Source of the DNA: Evtepia gabavorous
GTDB lineage: Bacteria > Bacillota > Clostridia > Oscillospirales > Oscillospiraceae
DNA: 61,189 bases
NCBI RefSeq assembly: GCF_003425665.1
Contig: NZ_QQRQ01000011.1
Coordinates: forward strand, 1 to 61,189
Direction of reading: 5' to 3'
Shown: positions 8,051 to 16,569 of the stretch, piece after piece
Numbering within the stretch: the stretch's first letter is position 1
How the letters are laid out: every line of letters begins with the position of its first letter
Made by a program: the position numbers and the translations under genes
Notes under the pieces: model-generated
Database searches by the model: none
Seen by the model: only the letters and a program-made list of their open reading frames with translations
Told to the model about the DNA's origin: nothing

Positions 8051-8083
8051 AGAAAAGCAGCCAGCCTCCTGGGAGGCTGGCTG
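8051..8083 (-). terminator. Terminator of the 8103 SLH gene
   Basis: CAGCCAGCCTCC and its exact complement (12-bp stem, 2-base centre) are followed by CTTTTCTG on the minus strand, 20 bases after the SLH stop codon. Confidence 0.8.
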
Positions 8084-8102
8084 GGATAAAAGGGCAGAGG
8101 GA

Positions 8103-10310
8103 TCAGTCGGTCAGGTACCGGTGGAGCATCACCGCGACCTGAGCCCGGGTGGTGGTGGACTTGGGGGAGAGGGTGGTGCCGGTGGTACCGGTGATGATGC
8201 CGTGCTCCACCGCCCAGGTCATGGGGGTCACCGCGTAGGAACCCACCTTGTCCTTATCGGTGTAGGCATTCAGGTTGCCTGACACGGCCACATTGTCCCC
8301 CATGGTGTCCGCGTAGCGGTAGAGGATGGTGGCCAGCTGCTCCCGGGTCACATAGGCGTTGGGGCTGAAGGTGGTGTCCGAGGTGCCGTTGACCACCCCC
8401 ATCACATTGCCCCAGACCACCGCGTTGTAGTAATAGGCGCCCACGTCCAGGTCCTCAAAGTTGGTGGTGACCGTCACCTCGGGGCTGCCCGCTGCCCGGT
8501 ACAGAACCGTCACCAGCTGGGCCCGGGTCATGGGGGAGTTGGGGGCGAACTTGGTCTCCTCCACCCCGCTGACCAGTCCGAAGTGGTAGGCAAAGTCCAC
8601 CGCGTCGGCCGCCCAGAGGCCCACCGTGGTCTCCGTGACATCGGTAAACTGCTCCGAGTGGGTCTTGCTGGTGACATAGAAGGAGAGGGTATCCTCCACC
8701 TGCTTGCCCGACTGGGTGATCAGCGTCACGGGAAGGGTCACCCGGCCGGAGAAACCGGCGTTCGGGAGGTAGCTCAGGGTGGAGACATGGTACTCGCCGT
8801 TGCTGGCGGCGTTGGTGTAGTAGCGGGCGCCCTCCTCGGCCACCCCGCTGCCATGGGCCAGGTCCCGCAGCAGCTGGCCGGCGGAGGGCTTGCCAAAGAG
8901 CACCGCGGCCACCGGGTCGGCGTCCCCGCTGTGGAAGAAGTCCGAGCCGGTGAAGGTATAGCCGGTGCAGTCACATGGGATATCCTCCCCGTCAGGGGGC
9001 TCCACGGCCTGTCCGCTGACCACCACTTCCAGCCGGCCGTAGTAGACCTGGTCCCCATAGGCCAGGAAGTTGATCCCATAGGTCCCCGCCTGGAGGGGGG
9101 TGAAGGACACGTCGGCCAGGTGATTCCCGTCGGCCTCCCGGCTGAGATAGTACTCCACCTCTCCCCTGGCCGACAGGGTGCCTACGGCAGCGCCGGTGAC
9201 GGAGTTCATGTCAAAGACCACATGGGTCAGGCCGGGGATGGCGGGGGTCAGCAGAGAGTCCCCATCCCCCTGGAGCAGCTGATCCAGGATAGACTGCTTG
9301 CCCTCCAGATCCATGAGCTTGTCCAGGGTGACGCTCCCCTTCGTCAGCGCGTGGGCCGCCCCCACGGTGGTACCGGGGTAGACCTTGACGCCATAGCGGC
9401 AGCTGCCGGTGAGCACCTGGGTGCTGTCGGTCTTGCTGGTGGCGGTGACGGTACAGGTCACCGTCAGGTCCGACAGGGTCACAGGCTGGATCAGCTGGGT
9501 GTCCTGGGTGCCCAGCTCCTTCTGGGCGCTGTCGGTCCAGCGGTAGGAGAGGGTGTAGGCGTCGGTGACATCGGTGGCGCCGCTGCGGATGGTGACCACC
9601 GGGGCCTTCAGCACCGTATCCACGTACTGGCCGCCGCTGGTGGTCACGGTGGTGGCGGACAGGGAGAGGACATCATCGGCAGAGGACGCCCCCTGCTTGG
9701 TGACGGTGAGCTGATAGGTCTCCATCACCGGCGTGCCGTTCTTGCTGCCCTCCTTGGACAGGGCCACAATCTCCGCTGTGCCCTCGGACACTGCGGTGAC
9801 CAAGCCCTTCTGGGTGACGGTCGCCACCTTGGGGTTGTCGGTGGTCCAGGTGACGGTCTGGTCCCCCTGGGTGCCGTGGGCATAGACCACCTCCGCCTCC
9901 AGCTGGCGGGTTTTGCCCACAGGGAGGGTCTCCGGACCGGCGGGGGTGATGGTGACATCGGTGACATAGTCATCCTCCACGGTGACGTTGCACACCGCCA
10001 GGTAGCCGCCCACGGAGGCGGTGATGGCGGTGGTGCCCTTCTTTTTCGCCGTAATGGTCACGTTCCCCTTTTTATGATCTTGGTCAGAGAGGGTGGCCAC
10101 GCTGGTGTCGCTGGATTTCCAGGTGATCCGCTGGTCCTGATACTCGCTGGAGCGGGTGGCGTGGAGGACAACGCTCTGCTTGGGAGACAGGGAGAGCTTT
10201 GTCTGATCCAGCGTCACCGGTTCGTCAGCGGCCAAAGCGGGCACAGCCAGACTCACCGCCAGCACCAGAGCCAGCAGGAGGGAGAGGGATCGGTTCAGGG
10301 TCTTTTTCAT
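8103..10310 (-). CDS. Surface protein with Big2-type Ig-like domains and three SLH repeats
   Basis: The 735-residue protein has a Sec signal peptide (MKKTLNRSLS..., cleavage after ALA at about 28). Two Ig-like Big2-type domains follow (about 30-108 and 112-207), recognisable by KSSDTSVATLS and TTDNPKVATV. The middle is not recognised; about residues 555-735 form three SLH repeats (MTRAQLVTVLYR, VTREQLATILYR, TTRAQVAVMLHR) that bind secondary wall polymer non-covalently. The ATG at 10310 is chosen over a GTG nine bases upstream because GATGAGGTGG is then correctly spaced. It is one of three SLH proteins in the window. The gene is monocistronic, with its own promoter and terminator. Confidence 0.9.
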   Translation of the reverse strand: MKKTLNRSLSLLLALVLAVSLAVPALAADEPVTLDQTKLSLSPKQSVVLHATRSSEYQDQRITWKSSDTSVATLSDQDHKKGNVTITAKKKGTTAITASVGGYLAVCNVTVEDDYVTDVTITPAGPETLPVGKTRQLEAEVVYAHGTQGDQTVTWTTDNPKVATVTQKGLVTAVSEGTAEIVALSKEGSKNGTPVMETYQLTVTKQGASSADDVLSLSATTVTTSGGQYVDTVLKAPVVTIRSGATDVTDAYTLSYRWTDSAQKELGTQDTQLIQPVTLSDLTVTCTVTATSKTDSTQVLTGSCRYGVKVYPGTTVGAAHALTKGSVTLDKLMDLEGKQSILDQLLQGDGDSLLTPAIPGLTHVVFDMNSVTGAAVGTLSARGEVEYYLSREADGNHLADVSFTPLQAGTYGINFLAYGDQVYYGRLEVVVSGQAVEPPDGEDIPCDCTGYTFTGSDFFHSGDADPVAAVLFGKPSAGQLLRDLAHGSGVAEEGARYYTNAASNGEYHVSTLSYLPNAGFSGRVTLPVTLITQSGKQVEDTLSFYVTSKTHSEQFTDVTETTVGLWAADAVDFAYHFGLVSGVEETKFAPNSPMTRAQLVTVLYRAAGSPEVTVTTNFEDLDVGAYYYNAVVWGNVMGVVNGTSDTTFSPNAYVTREQLATILYRYADTMGDNVAVSGNLNAYTDKDKVGSYAVTPMTWAVEHGIITGTTGTTLSPKSTTTRAQVAVMLHRYLTD

Positions 10311-10385
10311 GGCATCCACCTCATCTGAAGGATCGAAAGTAAGCCTTGGCCCCCGGAAACGAAGGCCAAGGGAAAGAACAGGTCC

Positions 10386-10414
10386 ATTATAGCATATCCT
10401 GCCGTTTCGGGAAG
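10386..10414 (-). promoter_or_regulatory. Extended -10 promoter of the 8103 SLH gene
   Basis: The minus strand carries TGCTATAAT, but no good -35 at the usual distance. It lies about 75 bases before the SLH start. Confidence 0.6.
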
Positions 10415-10554
10415 GGCTTTTTGCAAGATTTCCGACTTTTTCTGGTTTTTTGTCGCCTGGTCCAAAAATTCCCCCGCATAATCCCCGGCATATCCGCGCA
10501 GGCTATCCATATACTGAAATCACAGGGAGACCCTGTCTCCCAAGGAGGGATTGT

Positions 10555-10767
10555 ATGGCGAAATCCTCGCCCCCCACCCAGGCCCAGTCTCTGCGCCGGC
10601 ACCTGGAAGAGACCAGCCGGGACCTGGCCGCCGCCCAAGCGGGCTTTGACCAGACGGCGGACCGGGACCTCTTGGAGTACTATCTCTATGAGATCAGCGC
10701 CCTGCGGGCCAAGCACACCTATCTGCTGCGGCAGATGAAATCCTTGGAAACGGAGGCCACATCATGA
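10555..10767 (+). CDS. yaaL: DUF2508 family protein (YaaL-like)
   Basis: The 70-residue helical protein matches the YaaL/DUF2508 pattern: charged N-terminus, then a C-terminal segment with DLLEYYLYEISALRAKHTYL. The start at 10555 follows a strong AAGGAGGG seven bases upstream; the longer upstream frame has no site. Its stop overlaps the bofA start in ATGA, so the two are translationally coupled. In B. subtilis yaaL also directly precedes bofA, which supports both assignments. The molecular function of YaaL is unknown. Confidence 0.85.
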   Translation: MAKSSPPTQAQSLRRHLEETSRDLAAAQAGFDQTADRDLLEYYLYEISALRAKHTYLLRQMKSLETEATS

Positions 10768-11030
10768 ATCTCTTTGCCGAGGGCGGCCCCTGGCTGACCA
10801 TCCTGTTTTTCAGCGTCCTGTTCCTGGTGATCTTCCGACGGCCCCTGGGCTGGCTGCTGAAGCTCCTGGCCCGCTCCGCCCTGGGTCTGGGGTTTCTGGC
10901 CCTGTGGTCCCAGAGCGGCCTGGCCGCCGGTCTGGCCCTGGGGGTCAATGCCTTCAACGCCCTCACCCTGGGCCTGCTGGGGCTGCCAGGGCTGGGGCTG
11001 CTCTTTCTTTTCCGGTGGGTGGGTACATAA
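10764..11030 (+). CDS. bofA: BofA-like regulator of pro-sigma-K processing
   Basis: The 88-residue protein is almost entirely hydrophobic, with two to three membrane segments (about 10-24, 28-60 and 68-84) and ends in RWVGT. In B. subtilis BofA sits in the outer forespore membrane and holds the SpoIVFB protease inactive until the forespore signals. The size, topology and position after yaaL fit. It overlaps yaaL by four bases and is preceded by CGGAGG. Together with gpr at 51511 it marks the organism as a sporeformer. Confidence 0.8.
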   Translation: MNLFAEGGPWLTILFFSVLFLVIFRRPLGWLLKLLARSALGLGFLALWSQSGLAAGLALGVNAFNALTLGLLGLPGLGLLFLFRWVGT

Positions 11031-11093
11031 TGCCCGGCGGCCCCGCCCAAGTCCCCCGTCCCGCCAAATCTCCCCAGAGAAAGGTGATCCTCC

Positions 11094-12020
11094 ATGCGCC
11101 ACAGCTCCTATCACACCCCCTCCCTCCCGTCCCGGATCGGCCGGGTTCTGCTGGTTCTCCTGTGTTCCGCCGGGGTGCTCTCCGGCGGTTTTCTCCTGCT
11201 GTGCGGCCTGGGGGTCCTCTCCCCCGCCGCCATCTCTCAGCAGGTGTCCGCCTGGCTGCATCCGCCGGCGGCCTCCACCCCCGCCTCGGCCCCCGCGGAG
11301 GACCTCTCCCTGCCGGAGGAAAACGACCCCTTCCAGGGGGTTTTCCTTTCCCTGGACCAGCTGGCCGATGCCCAGACCCTGGCCGACGGCTATGACGGGG
11401 TCATTCTCCCCATGAAAACCGCCGACGGCGCCCTGGGCTATGTCTCCGCCCTCCCCCTGGCCGCCGATGCCGGGGCCTCCTCCGGGGACCCGGACCGAAA
11501 CGAAGTCCTCCGCGCCCTGAACGACACCCCCGGCCTGTACACCGTGGCCCAGGTCTCCTGCCTTCGGGACAGTGCTCTGGTCCGGGAGGAACCCGGTCTC
11601 TCCCTGCACCGGGTCAGCGGCTCCCCCTGGCTGGACGAAAGCCGCCAGGGCTGGCTGGACCCCGCCCAGCCCCAGGTCCAATCCTACCTCATCGGCCTGT
11701 GCCGGGAGCTGGCCCAGCTGGGCTTTGACGAGATCCTGCTCACCGACTGCGGTTTCCCCACCCAGGGAGACCTGGACTCCCTCCGCGCCGTGGAAGAGAA
11801 GGAGGAAACCCTGGAGACCTTCTGCCGCCAGCTCCAGGGCGCCCTGGCTGACACGCCTGTCACCCTGTCGGTGATGGGACAGCGGGACAGCGTCACCGCC
11901 GATCCCGTCAGCGGCCAGACCACCGCCCTGCTGGCCACCTTCGGCCGGGTGTGGACCCAGGCCGAGGACCAGGAGGCCCTGGCGGCGTTTGACCCGGTGG
12001 TGCTGCCGGCAGTCTCATAA
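11094..12020 (+). CDS. Putative membrane-anchored glycoside-hydrolase-like protein (DUF4015-like)
   Basis: The 308-residue protein has an N-terminal membrane anchor (about 17-45, VLLVLLCSAGVLSGG) followed by a Pro/Ala-rich linker and an extracytoplasmic domain. The domain resembles the DUF4015 putative glycosyl hydrolases: GVFLS at its start, WLDESRQGWLDPAQPQVQSY in the middle and LGFDEILLTDCGFP, where the family typically has LGFDEIQFDYVRFP. The Asp of TDCGFP lies in the family's usual acidic position. The start has AAAGGTGAT upstream. The gene follows bofA by 63 bases and may be co-transcribed. The substrate is unknown; cell-wall or exopolysaccharide is a guess. Confidence 0.65.
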   Translation: MRHSSYHTPSLPSRIGRVLLVLLCSAGVLSGGFLLLCGLGVLSPAAISQQVSAWLHPPAASTPASAPAEDLSLPEENDPFQGVFLSLDQLADAQTLADGYDGVILPMKTADGALGYVSALPLAADAGASSGDPDRNEVLRALNDTPGLYTVAQVSCLRDSALVREEPGLSLHRVSGSPWLDESRQGWLDPAQPQVQSYLIGLCRELAQLGFDEILLTDCGFPTQGDLDSLRAVEEKEETLETFCRQLQGALADTPVTLSVMGQRDSVTADPVSGQTTALLATFGRVWTQAEDQEALAAFDPVVLPAVS

Positions 12021-12040
12021 AGATGCGTCCTTTTTGCAAT

Positions 12041-12070
12041 AAGCGCCTGCCCAGTTTTGGGGAGGCGCTT
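12041..12070 (+). terminator. Hairpin after the 11094 gene (weak terminator)
   Basis: AAGCGCCT and AGGCGCTT close a stem extended by CCCA/TGGG around GTTT. There is no T-run after it on either strand, so termination is likely but inefficient. Confidence 0.5.
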
Positions 12071-12088
12071 ATAACTTGTCCAATTTAA

Positions 12089-12118
12089 TTGACAATAGTT
12101 AGAGCATTTTTATATACT
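12089..12118 (+). promoter_or_regulatory. SigA promoter of the 12164 SLH gene
   Basis: A perfect TTGACA is followed after 18 bases by TATACT, about 45 bases before the start codon. Confidence 0.8.
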
Positions 12119-12163
12119 GTTTATAGTGCCAATAGTGCCAAACAAACTGAAAAGGAGGCTCCC

Positions 12164-13267
12164 ATGAAAAAACAACTCTGCACACTCTGCCTGGCTCTGC
12201 TGCTTCTGATCCCTGGCGCCGGTACATTCTGCTCCGCGGCCGAGGCGGAGCGGACATATACCTGCTCTGACTGGGCGGAAACGGATGTCTTTTCCGCCCT
12301 GTACTATGGATTGGCCCGGGCACCCTACGGCGGGGATTACCGCCAGCCCATTCAGCGGCAGGCCTTTGGGGAGAACGCCGCCGCCCTGGTGGCCCGGACA
12401 TACGGTACGGACCTGGACCTCTACCTCAATGTAACCAGCTTCCGGCTCCAGAAAGCCTCCGGCTGGGGGACCGTAGGACTGTACGACCCCGTGCTGGCGG
12501 TGGCCAAAGAGCTGGGGATTCTGCAGGGCCGGGAAGACGGCAGCTTAGACGGTGCCACCCTCATAACACGTCAGGAAGCTGCCGTGATTTTGGCCCGCAC
12601 CTATCGGGCCTGCATGGGAAAGGTGTCCGATGCCCTGTCCCCTCTGTCCTACGACGACAGCGCGCAGATTGCATCCTGGGCCCAAGAGGACGTTCAGCTA
12701 ATGACCCAGCTGGGAATCCTGCAGGGGGTTGGGGACAACCGCTTTCATCCCCAGGGCAGCTACACCGTCGAACAGTGTTTTTCCTCCCTGGTCCGTTTGC
12801 TGCAGAAGATCACACCCTATCCAGGGCCCAGCCCCTTTGCCATGACGCAGGAAGAAGCTGTCATCGGCGGTTTCTGCGGAAGCCGGGAGATGGTTGCCTA
12901 TGCGGACACTGAAAACACAGCGCAGGTAACGGCAGCAGCTTGGGCCGCTGGAAAGGGTACCCTGTCAGGTGCAAAATATTACATCTCTGTCTTTGACCAA
13001 GACCTGAAACGAACAGATTATCGGGAAGTGATCAAAGGCAGTTCAGACGGGCGGTACGGCGTACATGACGCCCATTTGGAGAACCTGTCCCTCTCTCCCG
13101 ACGGAAGTCAGGTCTTTTACCAGGCCAAGGTAGAACAGGATGTCTACGATTTTGACAGCAACGGCAACCAAGGGGACTTGCTGTTCTCACAAGGGCTGTA
13201 CTCGGTCACCTTGGATCTGGCCACAGGAGAACAGACCTATACCCGGGCAGAGCTGCCCAGTGCTTGA
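12164..13267 (+). CDS. Secreted protein with SLH-like repeats
   Basis: The 367-residue protein has a signal peptide (MKKQLCTLCL..., cleavage near CSAAEA at about 25). The N-terminal 60% holds SLH-like repeats: one weakly conserved stretch, then LAVAKELGILQGREDG with TRQEAAVILARTY, and VQLMTQLGILQGVGDN with the divergent YTVEQCFSSLVR. The last 120 residues are a different, unrecognised domain. The start at 12164 has AAAAGGAGG eight bases upstream; the frame extends further upstream without support. Its low-GC promoter region and independent promoter suggest a separately controlled surface protein. Confidence 0.8.
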   Translation: MKKQLCTLCLALLLLIPGAGTFCSAAEAERTYTCSDWAETDVFSALYYGLARAPYGGDYRQPIQRQAFGENAAALVARTYGTDLDLYLNVTSFRLQKASGWGTVGLYDPVLAVAKELGILQGREDGSLDGATLITRQEAAVILARTYRACMGKVSDALSPLSYDDSAQIASWAQEDVQLMTQLGILQGVGDNRFHPQGSYTVEQCFSSLVRLLQKITPYPGPSPFAMTQEEAVIGGFCGSREMVAYADTENTAQVTAAAWAAGKGTLSGAKYYISVFDQDLKRTDYREVIKGSSDGRYGVHDAHLENLSLSPDGSQVFYQAKVEQDVYDFDSNGNQGDLLFSQGLYSVTLDLATGEQTYTRAELPSA

Positions 13268-13283
13268 CTTTTCCTATTTCGCG

Positions 13284-13320
13284 AACGGCCTGCCGCAGGA
13301 TGTGCGGCAGGCCGTTTGTT
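13284..13320 (+). terminator. Terminator of the 12164 gene
   Basis: AACGGCCTGCCGCA and its exact complement form a 14-bp stem with a 5-base loop, followed by TGTTGTC. The T-tract is short. Confidence 0.7.
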
Positions 13321-13384
13321 GTCGGGGGCTGGCAGGGTCCGGCCCTTGGTTTCGGGGGAGGGAGCCATTGGGGTGTTTGCCCGG

Positions 13385-13904
13385 CGCCGTTGGAACGGCG
13401 GGGAACGGAGCCCTCCCGGGCGGGGCCCTATTTCTTTGAAGAAATAGGGGAAAGAACACCAAGGGGAAGGAGGTTCCTTCCCCTTGGAACCCCATTCTCT
13501 GGTGGGAGGACCGGGGGAAGGTGGTTCCGTCAGGTAGGGGCCTGGCCTGCGGCCTCCAAGACCAACGCCTCATGGCCCGCCCACCAGCTCGGGCGGGCGG
13601 GAGAGGTGGTTCGTTGACGGGAGGAAAAAGTGGGAAACGGAATGGTTTTTCTCCTCCTTTTCTCAAAGGGTACCTTCCCACGTCCCCAGCCCGCCCAGCC
13701 GGTGGGCGGGCCGTTACGGACCTTTCACTGTGAGGGCCGCAGGCCAGGTATCCCGTAAGAGGTACAGCCTCCCCCCACACAACCCCACCAGAGAAGGGAG
13801 TCCAGAGGGAAGAACCTCTTCCCTCTGGGGTTTTTTCCCCCATTTCTTCCCAAGAAATGGGGCCCCGGCTGGGCAAGCCACCGTTCCCGCCCGTTCCAAC
13901 GGCG
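13385..13904 (+). repeat. CCGTTGGAACGG intergenic element, copy B (full length)
   Basis: This 520-bp copy serves as reference orientation. Left end at 13385-13398; hairpin CCCTATTTCTT/AAGAAATAGGG at 13426-13449; hairpin CCAAGGGGAAGGA/TCCTTCCCCTTGG at 13459-13487; then GGCCTGCGGCC, a GCCCGCCC hairpin, the centre, a second GCCCGCCC hairpin, GGCCGCAGGCC, the hairpin CCAGAGGGAAGA/TCTTCCCTCTGG, the hairpin around ATTTCTTCCCAAGAAAT, and the right end at 13891-13904. It lies between two convergent genes (118 bases after the SLH stop, 70 bases after the aldehyde dehydrogenase stop). Confidence 0.95.
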
Positions 13905-13973
13905 TGGGGATAAAACCCAAAACACCCGCCCGAGAGAGTCCAACCCTCCCGGACGGGTGCCAACCCAGCAAGG

Positions 13974-15380
13974 TCAGTGGATAAACATCCGAATGAGCTT
14001 GCCGTTAAACTTCTTATAGGGGTGATACCGCATGGGCAGATCCAGCCAGGTGGCCTTGTCCACGATGGCCCGGTAGTGGGAGAAGGTGTCGAAGCTCCGC
14101 TTGCCGTGGTAGCTTCCCATGCCGCTCTGCCCCACGCCGCCGAAGCCCATGTGGTGGGTGGCCAGGTGGATGATGGTGTCGTTGATGCACCCGCCCCCGA
14201 AGGAACAGCTGCGCAGAATCCGCTCCTTAATCCGCTGGCTCCGGGTGAAGAGATAGAGGGCCAGGGGCTTTTCCCGGCGGTTGATGAAGTGGATGGCCTG
14301 GTCCAGACCGTCATAGGGGATGATGGGCAGAATGGGCCCGAAAATCTCCTCCCCCATGGGCTTGGAAGTCCCGTCCAGGGTATCCGCCACCAAGGTGGGG
14401 GCAATCCATCCGCTGTCCGAGTCGGGGTCGTCCCGGTGGCCGCCGCCGTACAGGATCTCCTCCCCCTCCAGTAGGCCCTGGAGACGGTTATAGTGCTTGC
14501 GGTTGATGATCCGCACAAAGTGGTCGTTGGCCAGAGGGTCCTGGCCCAGCATCCGCTGGAACTGCTTTTTCAGCTCCTCCACCAGTTCGTCCCGGACCTT
14601 TCGGTCCACCAGGCAGTAGTCCGGGGCCACACAGGTCTGGCCAGCGTTGAGGAGTTTGCCGAACGCCAGGCGCTTGGCGGTGAGAGGGATGTTGGCGGTG
14701 CGATCCACAATAACCGGGCTCTTCCCCCCCAGCTCCAGGGTCACCGGGGTCAGGTGGCGGCTGGCCTTCTCCATGACCATTTTGCCCACATCCACGCTGC
14801 CGGTGAAGAAAATGTAGTCAAACCGCTGCTCCAGCAGGGCGGCGTTCTGTTCCCGGCCGCCCTCGATGACAGTCACCCAGTCGGGGTTAAAGACAGCGGC
14901 GATGAGCTCGGCCATGGCCCGGCTGGTGTTGGGGGCGTAGGCGCTGGGCTTGAGAACCACGCAGTTGCCCGCGGCCACCGCGCCGAAGAGGGGGTCCAGG
15001 CTCAGCAGATAGGGATAGTTCCAGGGGGACATCACCAGCACCACCCCATAGGGCTCGGCCAGCTCATAGCTTTTGGATTTGAACTGGGCCAGGGGGGTGG
15101 GACGCCGGCGGGGGCGGGACCACTCGGCCACATGCCGGGCCAGGTAGCCCAGCTCGTCCAGGTTCAGTCCCAGCTCACACATATACCCCTCAAAGTGGGA
15201 CTTGTGCAGGTCGGCCTGGAGGGCGTCCAACAAAATCTGCTCCCGGGCCTGAATCTCTTTTTTCAGCCGCTTCAGGGCGGCCACCCGGACCGCCACCGGA
15301 CGGGTGGCGCCGGTCTGGAAGAAGGCCCGCTGCCGGGCCACGGTCTCCTCAATCTTGGCAACGTGGGTGGCGTTACTCAT
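13974..15380 (-). CDS. Aldehyde dehydrogenase, class 3 (ALDH3) type
   Basis: The 468-residue NAD(P)-dependent enzyme oxidises aldehydes to acids. Visible motifs are SPWNYPYLLSLDP, VVLKPSAYAPNTS, FFTGSVDVG (nucleotide binding), LELGGKSP (general-base Glu) and NAGQTCVAPDY (catalytic Cys). The short N-terminus and overall length fit the ALDH3 group, which often handles medium- and long-chain aldehydes. The ATG at 15380 overlaps the stop of the upstream alcohol dehydrogenase (ATGA), so the two are coupled; a GTG two codons upstream is less well placed behind AAGGAGGTG. With its neighbours it forms an alcohol-aldehyde-acid cassette. The direction of flux is unknown. Confidence 0.93.
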   Translation of the reverse strand: MSNATHVAKIEETVARQRAFFQTGATRPVAVRVAALKRLKKEIQAREQILLDALQADLHKSHFEGYMCELGLNLDELGYLARHVAEWSRPRRRPTPLAQFKSKSYELAEPYGVVLVMSPWNYPYLLSLDPLFGAVAAGNCVVLKPSAYAPNTSRAMAELIAAVFNPDWVTVIEGGREQNAALLEQRFDYIFFTGSVDVGKMVMEKASRHLTPVTLELGGKSPVIVDRTANIPLTAKRLAFGKLLNAGQTCVAPDYCLVDRKVRDELVEELKKQFQRMLGQDPLANDHFVRIINRKHYNRLQGLLEGEEILYGGGHRDDPDSDSGWIAPTLVADTLDGTSKPMGEEIFGPILPIIPYDGLDQAIHFINRREKPLALYLFTRSQRIKERILRSCSFGGGCINDTIIHLATHHMGFGGVGQSGMGSYHGKRSFDTFSHYRAIVDKATWLDLPMRYHPYKKFNGKLIRMFIH

Positions 15381-16564
15381 GCCCACACCTCCTTAAGAAT
15401 TCCCAGGATCTCGTCGTAGTCTGCCTCGGCGGGGTTCACAATAATGGCCCCGTCGTTCAGCGCCGTGCGGGCCACGGCTTCGAAGTCCTCCTGCTTCACC
15501 CGCCCGGTCTGGGACAGGGTGGTGGGCAGGCCGGTGGCGTCAGCCAGCTCCTGGCGCAGGGCTTTCAGGGTGTCGATGGTCTTTTGAGCCCGCTGGGCCG
15601 CCGGGGTGGCGGCGTAGACCTCGGGGCCGGCCACGTGGAGCAGCAGCTCCCCATATCTCTCCCGGCATTTGTCCAGGTTGTACTGCATCACCGCCGGCAG
15701 CAGAATGGTCATGGCGTCCCCATGGGCCACATGGCACACCCCGCCCAGGGCGTGGCCGATGGCGTGGACCAGACCCACCATGGAGTTGGAAAAGGCCGCC
15801 CCGGCCAGCAGGCTGCCGTTGGCCATGGCCATGCGGGCCCGCCGGTCCCTGCCGTTTTTCACCGCCCGGGGCAGGCTCTGGGTGATCTGGCGGATAGCCC
15901 GCTCGGCAAAGGAGTCGCTCACCGGGTTGCGCTGGAGACAGGTGGCCGCCTCAATGGCGTGGACCAGGGCGTCAAAGCCCGTGGAGGCGGTGATCCGGGG
16001 GGGCAGGGTCTCGGTCATCCGGGGGTCCAGCACCGCCACGTCGGGGAGCAGATGATAGCTGAGAAACTCCATTTTCACCTGGAGCGCCGGGTTGGCCACC
16101 ACGGCCACCAAGGTGGCCTCGCTGCCGGTGCCCGCGGTGGTGGGCACCGCCACAAAGGGGACATGGGCCCCCCGGGGGAGGACCTCGCAGCCGGCGGAAT
16201 CCAGCAGGTCGCTGCCCGCCTGGGCCAGGACCATCCCCACCCCTTTGGCGGTGTCAATCACCGATCCGCCCCCCACGGCGATGAGGCTGTCGCACTGGGC
16301 CTGGCGGTAGAGGCCGGCGATCTGGTTGACCACCTGGATGGAGGAGTCCGGGGGAATCCGGCAGAAGGTCTCCGCCGCCGCCATCCCCCCCTGGCGGAGG
16401 GCGGCCTGCACAATCTTTACCGTCCCCACCTGCTCCAGGCCCTGGTCGCTGAGCAGGAGGGGGCGGTGGGCCCCCAGGCTGTCCAGCTCGTGGGGGATGT
16501 GCTCCAGGGCCCCGTCCCCGGAGAGAATTTTGGCGGGCAGTTTGAACTCATAGTAGGCGGACAT
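15377..16564 (-). CDS. Iron-containing alcohol dehydrogenase
   Basis: The 395-residue protein belongs to the group III metal-dependent alcohol dehydrogenases and interconverts an alcohol and an aldehyde with NAD(P). GGGSVIDTAKG binds the dinucleotide; PTTAGTGSEAT follows; the metal ligands are the Asp and His in DALVHAIEA and the two His residues in HAIGHALGG and HVAHGDA. GGGAGGTAA precedes the start. Its stop overlaps the aldehyde dehydrogenase start by four bases, and only 5 bases separate it from the SCP2-like gene, so all three are one operon. Confidence 0.93.
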   Translation of the reverse strand: MSAYYEFKLPAKILSGDGALEHIPHELDSLGAHRPLLLSDQGLEQVGTVKIVQAALRQGGMAAAETFCRIPPDSSIQVVNQIAGLYRQAQCDSLIAVGGGSVIDTAKGVGMVLAQAGSDLLDSAGCEVLPRGAHVPFVAVPTTAGTGSEATLVAVVANPALQVKMEFLSYHLLPDVAVLDPRMTETLPPRITASTGFDALVHAIEAATCLQRNPVSDSFAERAIRQITQSLPRAVKNGRDRRARMAMANGSLLAGAAFSNSMVGLVHAIGHALGGVCHVAHGDAMTILLPAVMQYNLDKCRERYGELLLHVAGPEVYAATPAAQRAQKTIDTLKALRQELADATGLPTTLSQTGRVKQEDFEAVARTALNDGAIIVNPAEADYDEILGILKEVWA

Positions 16565-16569
16565 TCACA

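Noticed and set aside
5526-8282. Long plus-strand open frame of 918 codons opposite parE and parC
   Set aside because: It is antisense to two intact topoisomerase genes with all catalytic motifs. Long antisense frames are expected in GC-rich genes, and its product (His/Gly/Leu/Val-rich) resembles no protein.
13274-13973. Extended reading frames joining repeat copy B to the aldehyde dehydrogenase or SLH genes
   Set aside because: The frames differ from those of the real genes, and the neighbouring stop codons are firm.
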